A stretch of 64,000 nt of DNA from Jiangella gansuensis DSM 44835. GTDB taxonomy: Bacteria > Actinomycetota > Actinomycetes > Jiangellales > Jiangellaceae. The stretch spans positions 4,866,070-4,930,069 of the forward strand of contig NZ_KI911782.1 of assembly GCF_000515395.1 (NCBI RefSeq). Direction: 5' to 3'. Shown here piece by piece: positions 9,135-15,596 of the stretch; the stretch's first letter is position 1; each line of letters opens with the position of its first letter. Under the pieces are notes generated by a model that saw only the letters and a list, made by a program, of their open reading frames with translations, did not search any database and was not told where the DNA came from. A program made the translations under genes and the position numbers.

Positions 9135-10238
9135 GTGACCGAGAACAAGAACGCGGCCCACCCGAGCGTCGTCGTCCTGGGCGGCGGCTTCGCCGGGATC
9201 ATCGCGGCGAAGGCACTCGACGACATCGCTGACGTGACGCTCGTGGACCCGTCCGACACCTTCCTGCACAACCTGGCATCGTGGCGGGCACTGGTCGATC
9301 CGGCCTGGCTGGACCGGATCTTCTTCCCGTACGAGCGGCTGCTGAGCCGAGGCCAGTTCCTCCGCGACCGCGCCGTCGCCGCCGACGGCCACCGGGTCGC
9401 GCTCGCATCGGGCCTCGAACTCACACCCGACTACCTCCTGCTGGCCACCGGGTCGTCCTACCCCTTCCCGGCCAAGACCGACGAGCCGGACGCCGGGCGG
9501 GCTCGGGACCGGTTCCTCCGGGCGCACCAGGACCTGCGCGCCGCCGGCGATGCCCTCGTCGTCGGTGCCGGCGCCGCCGGACTCGAGCTGGCCGGCGAGA
9601 TCAAGACGCATTTCCCGGAGAAGCGTGTGACGGTGGTCGACCTCGGCGACGACATCCTGCCCGGACCGTACAGCCAGGAGCTGCGTGAAGAACTGCGCCG
9701 GCAACTGGACAAGCTCGGCGTCGAGCTGGTGCTCGGCAGCCCACTACAGCAGCTCCCGGACACGCCGGCCGCGACCGCCGGGCCCGTCCGGGTCGTCACG
9801 GAGTCCGGCGAAGAGATCACCGCAGGCATCTGGTTCCGCGCCTTCGGCGTCGTGCCGGCCACCGGATACCTGACCGGGGCGCTCGCCGCGGCCCGCGACG
9901 AGGGCGGCTACCTCCGCGTGGACGACCAGCTGCGGGTCGTCGGACACGACCACGTATTCGCCCTCGGTGACATCGCCGACGCCGACCGCAACATGGCCGC
10001 CGTCGCCCGCATCCAGGCCGAGCTGGTCGCGGCGAACCTCCGTGCCGTGATCACCGGTGCCGGCGCAACCGCCGGATACCAGCAGCTACCCCCGCTGGTG
10101 GCCATCCCGCTCGGCCCGGAGGGCGGTGCCGGCCAGTTGCCCGGCACCGACGGCATCGCCGGGCCCGAGGTGATCGCGGACGTCAAGGGCCGCGACATGC
10201 TGGTGCACGCCTACGACGACCTGTTCAACGCCGGCTGA
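9135..10238 (+). CDS. NAD(P)/FAD-dependent oxidoreductase (AIF/FSP1-like, pyridine nucleotide-disulfide family)
   Basis: A 367-residue flavoprotein. The N-terminal FAD Rossmann motif VVVLGGGFAGIIAAK (11-25), the second dinucleotide fold ALVVGAGAAGLELAGE (about 138-153) and the C-terminal FAD loop FALGDIAD (about 275) define the fold. No CxxxxC redox pair is present, so it resembles NDH-2/FSP1-type NAD(P)H-quinone or single-electron reductases rather than disulfide reductases; the substrate is not known. The start is GTG 9135 after a GAGGGGAA site. Its promoter is overlaid by the palindrome described above, so it is probably induced by a redox or electrophile signal. A perfect 17-bp hairpin follows the stop. 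Confidence 0.9.
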   Translation: MTENKNAAHPSVVVLGGGFAGIIAAKALDDIADVTLVDPSDTFLHNLASWRALVDPAWLDRIFFPYERLLSRGQFLRDRAVAADGHRVALASGLELTPDYLLLATGSSYPFPAKTDEPDAGRARDRFLRAHQDLRAAGDALVVGAGAAGLELAGEIKTHFPEKRVTVVDLGDDILPGPYSQELREELRRQLDKLGVELVLGSPLQQLPDTPAATAGPVRVVTESGEEITAGIWFRAFGVVPATGYLTGALAAARDEGGYLRVDDQLRVVGHDHVFALGDIADADRNMAAVARIQAELVAANLRAVITGAGATAGYQQLPPLVAIPLGPEGGAGQLPGTDGIAGPEVIADVKGRDMLVHAYDDLFNAG

Positions 10239-10245
10239 GCCGATG

Positions 10246-10290
10246 GTCATGTTCCTTCGCGGTCGCCGGGCGTCCGCGAAGGAACATGAC
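10246..10290 (+). terminator. Terminator after FAD oxidoreductase
   Basis: Perfect 17-bp inverted repeat (10246-10262 / 10274-10290, inner arm TTCCTTCGCGG) with an 11-nt loop, 7 nt after the stop codon. It also insulates the toxin-antitoxin promoter. Confidence 0.85.
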
Positions 10291-10298
10291 TGGATAGG

Positions 10299-10327
10299 TT
10301 CAAATTCTGACCAACGTAAACTATTAT
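10299..10327 (+). promoter_or_regulatory. Promoter of the toxin-antitoxin pair (leaderless)
   Basis: TTCAAA (10299-10304), 17 bp, TATTAT (10322-10327); the ATG at 10335 is only 7 nt past the -10 and no Shine-Dalgarno is present, so the mRNA is probably leaderless. The 45 bp here are distinctly AT-rich. Confidence 0.5.
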
Positions 10328-10334
10328 CTAGACC

Positions 10335-10634
10335 ATGACCGCAGCAGCCACGCCAGTGCCCATGTCGGAGGCGAAGGCGCACCTGTCCGACCTGGCCCGA
10401 CGGGTCCGCACGCAGCACGAGCGATTCACCTTGACGCGCAACGGTGAGCCGGAGGCAGTGCTGCTGTCGATCGACGATCTCGACGGGCTCGAGATGACCT
10501 TGGAGATCCTCGGGGACACTGCCGCGGTCTCACGCATCTCGGCCAGCCTCTCCGAGCTCGAATCCGGTGAGCCGGGCGCCGACCTCGAAACCGTCCGAGC
10601 CGAACTCGCTCGGCGCCGCGTCGCCGGACGATGA
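10335..10634 (+). CDS. Phd/YefM-family antitoxin
   Basis: A 99-residue protein beginning with the Phd/YefM fold: VPMSEAKAHLSDLARRVRTQHERFTLTRNGEPEAVLLSIDDL, which binds DNA as a dimer. The C-terminal part (about 55-99, acidic then basic helix) would wrap the toxin. The stop overlaps the toxin start as ATGA, so the two are translationally coupled, antitoxin first. Autorepression through the upstream AT-rich promoter is expected for the family. Confidence 0.92.
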   Translation: MTAAATPVPMSEAKAHLSDLARRVRTQHERFTLTRNGEPEAVLLSIDDLDGLEMTLEILGDTAAVSRISASLSELESGEPGADLETVRAELARRRVAGR

Positions 10635-10915
10635 GTGACGCTCGGCCATACACCGTCCGATTCATGTCACCGGCCCGGAAGGCCATCGCGAACCGCCTCC
10701 CCGAGCCGGTGGCCGCCGCCGTCCTCGAATTCTGCGCCGCGGCCCTCACCGCCAACCCGCACCGCGTCGGCAAACCTCTCTTCGGCCCGCTTGCCGGATG
10801 CTACGGCGCCCGACGCGGCACTTATCGAGTGATCTACCGCATCGACGATGACACCCACACGGTGCACGTCCTCGATGTGGACCACCGTGCCGACGTCTAC
10901 CGTACGAACCGCTGA
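10631..10915 (+). CDS. RelE/ParE-superfamily toxin
   Basis: A 94-residue protein with the RelE fold: TVRFMSPARKAIANRLPEPVAAAVLEF (helical hairpin), then HRVGKPLFGPLAGCYGARRGTYRVIYRIDDDTHTVHVLDVDHRADVYR. The basic pair in GARRGTYRVIYRI and the terminal HRADVYR strand are typical of RelE-type mRNA interferases that cut mRNA in the ribosomal A site; activity was not inferred beyond family level. It overlaps the antitoxin by 4 nt and is tail-to-tail with the ABC-F gene. Confidence 0.92.
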   Translation: MSDARPYTVRFMSPARKAIANRLPEPVAAAVLEFCAAALTANPHRVGKPLFGPLAGCYGARRGTYRVIYRIDDDTHTVHVLDVDHRADVYRTNR

Positions 10916-10920
10916 CACCC

Positions 10921-10934
10921 GCTGCCGCGGCAGC
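10921..10934. terminator. Short palindrome between relE-type toxin and ABC-F genes
   Basis: GCTGCCG-CGGCAGC, a perfect 14-bp palindrome in the 34-bp convergent gap. It may act as a bidirectional terminator but has no T-run. Confidence 0.35.
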
Positions 10935-10949
10935 GACTCGGCGCAGCCG

Positions 10950-12626
10950 TCACCGCACGCGTGAGACGCGACGCTCGTCCCAGACCGGCTCCGGCGACTC
11001 GTACACCGCCCCGCTGGCGCCGAAGACCAGATAGCGGTCGAAGTCGCGGGCGAACCAGCGGTCGTGCGTGACGGCCAGCACCGTTCCCTCGAACGCGGCC
11101 AGCCCGTCCTGCAGCGCCTCGGCCGACACGAGATCGAGGTTGTCGGTGGGCTCGTCCAGCAGCAACAACGTGGCGCCGGACAGCTCCAGCAGCAGGATCT
11201 GCAGCCGGGCCTGCTGACCACCGGACAGCGACTCGAACGGCTGGTCGCCGGCGCGGGCGAGTTCGTAGCGGTCCAGGGCCCGGCTGGCTTCCTCGCGCGG
11301 CATCCCGGCCCGCTGGCCGTCGCCGCGATGCAGGATCTCCACCAGCGTCCGGCCCACCAGCTCGGGGTGGTCGTGGGTCTGGGCGAACCAGCCGGGCCGG
11401 ACGCGGGCGCCCAAGCGGGCGACGCCGGTGTGCGCCACCGGCGCGATGGTGACGTCGTCGACGGGACGGTGCTCGGCCTCCGGGTCGGTGCCCCCGGCCG
11501 CGAGGAGCCGGAGGAAGTGCGACTTGCCCGAGCCGTTCGAGCCGAGCACCGCGACCCGCTCGCCGTACCAGACCTCGAGGTCGAACGGCTGCATCAAACC
11601 GGTCAGCTCCAGCGACTCGCAGATGACCGCGCGCTTGCCGGTGCGCCCACCGCGCAGCCGCATGCGCACGTTCTGCTCACGCGGGATCGCCTGGGGCGGG
11701 CCGGCCTCCTCGAACTTCCGCAGCCGGGTCTGCGCGGCCTGATAGCGCGAGGCCATGTCGGAGTTGCTGGCGGCCTTCTGCTTGTACATCAGCACGAGCG
11801 CTTTGAGCTTGGCGTGCTCTTCGTCCCAGCGCCGGCGCAGCTCCTCGAGCCGGGCGAAGCGCTCGCCCCGGGCGTCGTGATAGCTGGCGAAGCCGCCGGG
11901 ATGCACCCAGGCGGTGTTGCCGGCGGCGCCCAGCTCGACCGTGACCACCTGGGTGGCGGTGCGCGCCAGCAGCTCGCGGTCGTGGCTGACATAGAGCACC
12001 GTCTTCGCCGACTCCACGAGCCGGTCCTCCAGCCAGCGCTTCGCGGGCACGTCGAGGAAGTTGTCCGGCTCGTCGAGCAGCAGCACCTCGTCCGGTCCGC
12101 GCAGCAGCGCCTCCAGGACCAGCCGCTTCTGCTCGCCGCCGGACAGGGTGGACACGTCACGCCATCGGCACCGCTCGAACGGGATGCCGAGCGCGGCCGT
12201 GGTGCAGACGTCCCACAGCACCTCGGCCTCGTAGCCGCCGGCGTCGGCCCACTCGGCCAGCGCGGTGGCGTAGGCGAGCTGGGTGGGTTCGTCGTCGCGG
12301 TCCATCATGGCCAGCTCGGCGGCGTCGACGGCGGCGGCCGCCGTGCGTACCCGCGGCGGCGCTACCGACAGCAGCAGGTCCCGGACGTCCTGGGCGCCGG
12401 TGGCCACGAACTGGCGCATGACGCCGAGGCCGCCGCTGCGGGTGACGGCGCCGCCGTGCGGCGCGATGTCGCCGGCGACGATGCGCAGCAGGGTGGTCTT
12501 ACCGGAACCGTTCGCGCCGACCAGCGCGACCTTGGCGCCGTCGCCGACCCGGAACGAGACGTCGTCGAGCAGCACCCTGCCGTCGGGCAGGGTGAAGGAG
12601 ACCGAGTTGAGGTCGACGTGGCCCAT
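10950..12626 (-). CDS. ABC-F family ATPase (ribosome protection / translation factor type)
   Basis: A 558-residue soluble protein with two ABC domains and no membrane segment. Domain 1: Walker A GANGSGKTT (37-45), signature LSGGEQKR (161-168), Walker B VLLLDEP (181-187). Domain 2: GSNGSGKSH (362-370), LSGGQQAR (467-474), LLLLDEPTDNLD (487-498). The ~75-residue basic, helical linker between them (about 250-325) is the element that reaches the tRNA/PTC region in ABC-F factors. Antibiotic-resistance and housekeeping ABC-Fs look alike, so the substrate is open. Start ATG 12626; an open frame continues upstream through the receiver gene but that part is a shadow. It is the last gene of the leftward train that starts with the receiver-cyclase. 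Confidence 0.9.
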   Translation of the reverse strand: MGHVDLNSVSFTLPDGRVLLDDVSFRVGDGAKVALVGANGSGKTTLLRIVAGDIAPHGGAVTRSGGLGVMRQFVATGAQDVRDLLLSVAPPRVRTAAAAVDAAELAMMDRDDEPTQLAYATALAEWADAGGYEAEVLWDVCTTAALGIPFERCRWRDVSTLSGGEQKRLVLEALLRGPDEVLLLDEPDNFLDVPAKRWLEDRLVESAKTVLYVSHDRELLARTATQVVTVELGAAGNTAWVHPGGFASYHDARGERFARLEELRRRWDEEHAKLKALVLMYKQKAASNSDMASRYQAAQTRLRKFEEAGPPQAIPREQNVRMRLRGGRTGKRAVICESLELTGLMQPFDLEVWYGERVAVLGSNGSGKSHFLRLLAAGGTDPEAEHRPVDDVTIAPVAHTGVARLGARVRPGWFAQTHDHPELVGRTLVEILHRGDGQRAGMPREEASRALDRYELARAGDQPFESLSGGQQARLQILLLELSGATLLLLDEPTDNLDLVSAEALQDGLAAFEGTVLAVTHDRWFARDFDRYLVFGASGAVYESPEPVWDERRVSRVR

Positions 12627-12688
12627 GAGTTCCAGTCTCGTCCCAGCGGACCCACCGGTCGAGGGGTTTTCGCGCCGGCCGCGAGCGC

Positions 12689-13111
12689 TCAGGAGAAGCC
12701 GGGGGGCTGATCGCCGGACATGACCGCGACCAGGACGTCGGGGGTGAGGTCCTCCTTGTTGACGTACGCCCGGGCGCCGCACGTCCTGGCATCGCGGGGC
12801 AGGTCGGCGGCCGGATAGGTGGACATCAGCACTACCACCGTGCCGGGTGCCGCCGCCAGCAGCCGCCGGGTTGCCTCGATGCCGGAGACCCCGGGCAGGT
12901 TGATATCCATGAGCACCAGCTCCGGACGCAGCGCCGCCGCCTGGTCGAGCGCGTCCTCGCCGCTGGTGGCCTCCCCGACGACACGGAACCCTGGGGTGGC
13001 CCCGACGACGAACCGCGCCACGGACAGGAAGGGCTGCTGGTCGTCCACGACCAGGACGCCGACGGCGGCGGGCGGTGCCTCGGCGTGGGGGCTCTGGGCG
13101 GAACCGGCCAT
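12689..13111 (-). CDS. Stand-alone response-regulator receiver protein
   Basis: A 140-residue protein consisting of a CheY-like receiver only: acidic pair in VLVVDDQQP, phosphorylatable Asp in LVLMDINLPGVSG, Ser in VVLMSTYP and conserved Lys in AYVNKED. No output domain follows; it ends PPGFS soon after the last helix. It could act as a phosphate sink or adaptor for the histidine kinase two genes upstream. The start ATG 13111 follows GAGGG at 12 nt; the longer frame (13183) would add 24 low-complexity residues. A palindrome shared with the cyclase promoter lies 67 bp upstream of the start. Confidence 0.85.
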   Translation of the reverse strand: MAGSAQSPHAEAPPAAVGVLVVDDQQPFLSVARFVVGATPGFRVVGEATSGEDALDQAAALRPELVLMDINLPGVSGIEATRRLLAAAPGTVVVLMSTYPAADLPRDARTCGARAYVNKEDLTPDVLVAVMSGDQPPGFS

Positions 13112-13171
13112 GGGTCCATGATCCCTCGCACCGCGTGCCCCGGGCCAACCTGCCGACACCCCTTCCCGAGG

Positions 13172-13185
13172 TGGTGCTGGCACCC
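13172..13185. promoter_or_regulatory. Shared palindrome, site A (upstream of the stand-alone receiver)
   Basis: TGGTGC-TG-GCACCC, one mismatch from the perfect 6-2-6 palindrome at site C. Its centre is 67 bp upstream of the receiver start (13111), in the gap after the NarL-type regulator. Confidence 0.55.
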
Positions 13186-13194
13186 CCGGACCGG

Positions 13195-13926
13195 TCAGCC
13201 GCGCAGCGCGGACAGGTACATCAGGACGGCCGTCACCCGGCGGTGGACGTCGGGCTCGGTGGAGAGCCCCAACTTGGCGAACAGGGCGTTGATGTGCTTC
13301 TCGACCGCACGCTCGGTAAGGAACAGACTGGCGGCGACGCCCGCGTTGCTCTTGCCCTGCGCGATCTGCTCCAGGACCTCGCGCTCGCGCGGCGTGAGCG
13401 CGGCGAGCGGGTCGCCGGGCGGCCGGGCACCGGCGACCAGCACCTCGACCACCTTCGGGTCGACGACGCTGCCGCCGCGGGCCACCTCCCGCACCGCCTC
13501 GGCCAGCTGGTCGGGTTCGCTCACGCGTTCCTTGAGCAGGTAGGCGCGCCGCTGGGAGCCGCCGGCCAGCAGCTCCAGCGCGTAGGCCGGCGCCGCGTAC
13601 TGGGACAGGACGACGACGCCGGTGGCGGGCGCGGTGCGCCGCAGCTGGCTGGCGGCGCGGATGCCCTCGTCGGTCGAGCTGGGCGGCATCCTGATGTCGG
13701 TGACGACGACGTCCGGCTGGTGCTGCTCGACGGCGGCCAGCAGGCTCGGCAGATCACCCGCCGCCGCGACGACCTCCAGGTCGGGATAGAGGCCCAGGAC
13801 GCGGCGCACGCCCTCGCGGACCAGTAGCGCGTCGTCGGCGACGACGACGCGGACCGGCCGGGTCGGTACGTCCGGCGGAGCCATCGCATCGGCCACGGTC
13901 GGAGCGTACCGGGAGATCGCCGTCAT
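13195..13926 (-). CDS. NarL/FixJ-type response regulator
   Basis: A 243-residue two-domain regulator. Receiver (about 28-145): acidic pair VVVADDALL, phospho-Asp in VVTDIRMPP, Ser in VVVLSQY and Lys in YLLKERV. The C-terminal LuxR helix-turn-helix is LTPREREVLEQIAQGKSNAGVAASLFLTERAVEKHINALFAKLGL. It lies directly downstream of the histidine kinase on the same strand, the normal pairing for HisKA_3 kinases. The start ATG 13926 is chosen over an open frame reaching into the kinase gene. It probably controls the train or the ABC transporter. Confidence 0.9.
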   Translation of the reverse strand: MTAISRYAPTVADAMAPPDVPTRPVRVVVADDALLVREGVRRVLGLYPDLEVVAAAGDLPSLLAAVEQHQPDVVVTDIRMPPSSTDEGIRAASQLRRTAPATGVVVLSQYAAPAYALELLAGGSQRRAYLLKERVSEPDQLAEAVREVARGGSVVDPKVVEVLVAGARPPGDPLAALTPREREVLEQIAQGKSNAGVAASLFLTERAVEKHINALFAKLGLSTEPDVHRRVTAVLMYLSALRG

Positions 13927-14002
13927 CAGGCCCGATCCACCGCCGCCAGCCACAGCAGCTGCCCCATATCGGCAACGAGCATGCGGCGACGCGTCGCCGT
14001 GT

Positions 14003-15583
14003 TCATGGGACGGCCTCGGCCACCGGCAGCGAGCCGCGGACGACGGTGCCGCGGCCCGTTGCACTGGTGACGGTCAGCGCGCCGCCGAACGCCCCGAGCC
14101 GGTCGCGCATGTTCACGAACCCGTGGCTCTCGCCGGCAACGGCCTGGTCGAAGCCGGCGCCGTCGTCACTGACCTCGAAACCGAGCCCGGCCGAATCCTC
14201 GGTGATCCGCACGGTCACCGACGCGCCGTCGCCGGCGTGCTTGCCGGCGTTCTGGATCGCCTCCAGGCAGCAGAAGTACACGGCGGCCTCGGCGTCCGGC
14301 GGGTACCGGCGACCGGTGCCGGCCTCGACCCGCGTCGGAACCGGCGCCCGGTTCGCTGCGTTGCGCAGCGCCTCGCCCAGCCCGTGCTCACGCAGCAGCG
14401 GCGGGTAGATGCCGTGTGCCAGGTTGCGCAGCTCGGTCAGGGTCTCCTGCACATCGGTACGCAGCTCATCCAACAGCGCCGCCACGTCACCGTCGGCGAG
14501 CCGGCGGGCCAGCCCGAGCTTCACCGCGAGGGCCACCAGGTGCTGCTGAGCGCCGTCGTGCAGGTTGCGCTCGATCTGCCGTCGCGACGCATCGGCGGTG
14601 GCGACGATGCGGGCCCGCGACGCCTGCAGCTCCTGGTTGCGCCGCGTCAGCTCCTCCAGTGAGGCCTGCAGGGCGGAGTCCAGCCGCACGTTGTGCAGGG
14701 CCAGCCCGACCTGCCGGGCGAGGTCGGCCAGCGCGCGGTCGTCGTCCTCGCCGAACGGGCGGTCGTCGGTGGACCGACTCACGACCAGCAGGCCGAGCAG
14801 CTGGCCCAGGTGCGTGACGGACGCGATGCGCACGGACCGGCGACCGGGGTCGCCGGCGCCCGCGAGCACCGTCGGCAGCCACATCGCGGCCCACGCATTG
14901 CCGGACACTCGGGCCCGGCTCACCGCGGCCAGTTCGGCGCCGGCCAGCCGCAGCCGGGCCCGGCCGCGCTCCGGAACCGACACGGTGCGCTCGAGCTCCC
15001 CGTCGCTGCCGGTCCACACCTCCGCGCCGAGCGGGCCGAGCGTGGCCCGCAACGTCTCCGCCAGCTGCAGCAGGAGCTCGTCCATGGGCACCGCGCGGGT
15101 CATCCGGGACCCGAACGTCTCCAGCGCCGCCGACGCCGGACGGGGTTGGGCGCCGGCCCACTGCCGGGCCAGCTCGCGCAGCCGGACCCGGACCGGCTCG
15201 GCGAGCACGACCGCCGTCAGGGCCGCCACCATGGACAGGGCCAGCACGCCGTGGCCGTCGTCGTCGACCTCCTCGCCCAGCCCGATGACCACGACGAGGT
15301 AGACGGCCAGCACCATGAGGAGCAGCCCGCACAGCACGACCGACGGGCCGAAGACGGCACCGGCCCGGTGGCGCAACCTCGGCAACGCGACCGCGACGGC
15401 GGCCACCGGAACCGCCGCCAGTCCGAGCAATACCCACGGCATGAGCCGGTCCGGCAGGTCGATGAGCGCACGCAACGCCCATGCCGAGGCGGCGGCCGTC
15501 ACCGTCACGACCACGGCCCAGGCGACCCACAGGGCGGCGTCGCGCCGGCTCCGGCCACGGGTCGCCGCCAACGTCGCGTTCAT
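14003..15583 (-). CDS. Sensor histidine kinase, HisKA_3 (NarL-type partner), with GAF-like domain
   Basis: A 526-residue kinase. Four predicted membrane helices lie at about 16-38, 48-67, 80-101 and 113-129 with almost no extracellular loop, so it is an intramembrane-sensing type. A GAF-like region (about 165-300) follows, then a coiled segment and the HisKA_3 box RRQIERNLHDGAQQHLVALA with the phospho-acceptor His342. The HATPase region has the N-box-like EAIQNAGKHAGDG and VSDDGAGFD. It starts 13 nt after the first permease gene ends, so it is probably co-transcribed with the ABC transporter, as in many antibiotic-sensing systems. Confidence 0.9.
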   Translation of the reverse strand: MNATLAATRGRSRRDAALWVAWAVVVTVTAAASAWALRALIDLPDRLMPWVLLGLAAVPVAAVAVALPRLRHRAGAVFGPSVVLCGLLLMVLAVYLVVVIGLGEEVDDDGHGVLALSMVAALTAVVLAEPVRVRLRELARQWAGAQPRPASAALETFGSRMTRAVPMDELLLQLAETLRATLGPLGAEVWTGSDGELERTVSVPERGRARLRLAGAELAAVSRARVSGNAWAAMWLPTVLAGAGDPGRRSVRIASVTHLGQLLGLLVVSRSTDDRPFGEDDDRALADLARQVGLALHNVRLDSALQASLEELTRRNQELQASRARIVATADASRRQIERNLHDGAQQHLVALAVKLGLARRLADGDVAALLDELRTDVQETLTELRNLAHGIYPPLLREHGLGEALRNAANRAPVPTRVEAGTGRRYPPDAEAAVYFCCLEAIQNAGKHAGDGASVTVRITEDSAGLGFEVSDDGAGFDQAVAGESHGFVNMRDRLGAFGGALTVTSATGRGTVVRGSLPVAEAVP

Positions 15584-15596
15584 CGCGTCACCTCGC

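Noticed and set aside
10950..12626. Naming the ABC-F gene as a specific antibiotic-resistance gene
   Set aside because: Resistance and housekeeping ABC-F proteins cannot be separated from motifs alone.
12627..13148. Upstream extension of the ABC-F frame to a 732-residue protein
   Set aside because: The extra part is a shadow of the receiver gene; ABC-F proteins start right before the first Walker domain, at ATG 12626.
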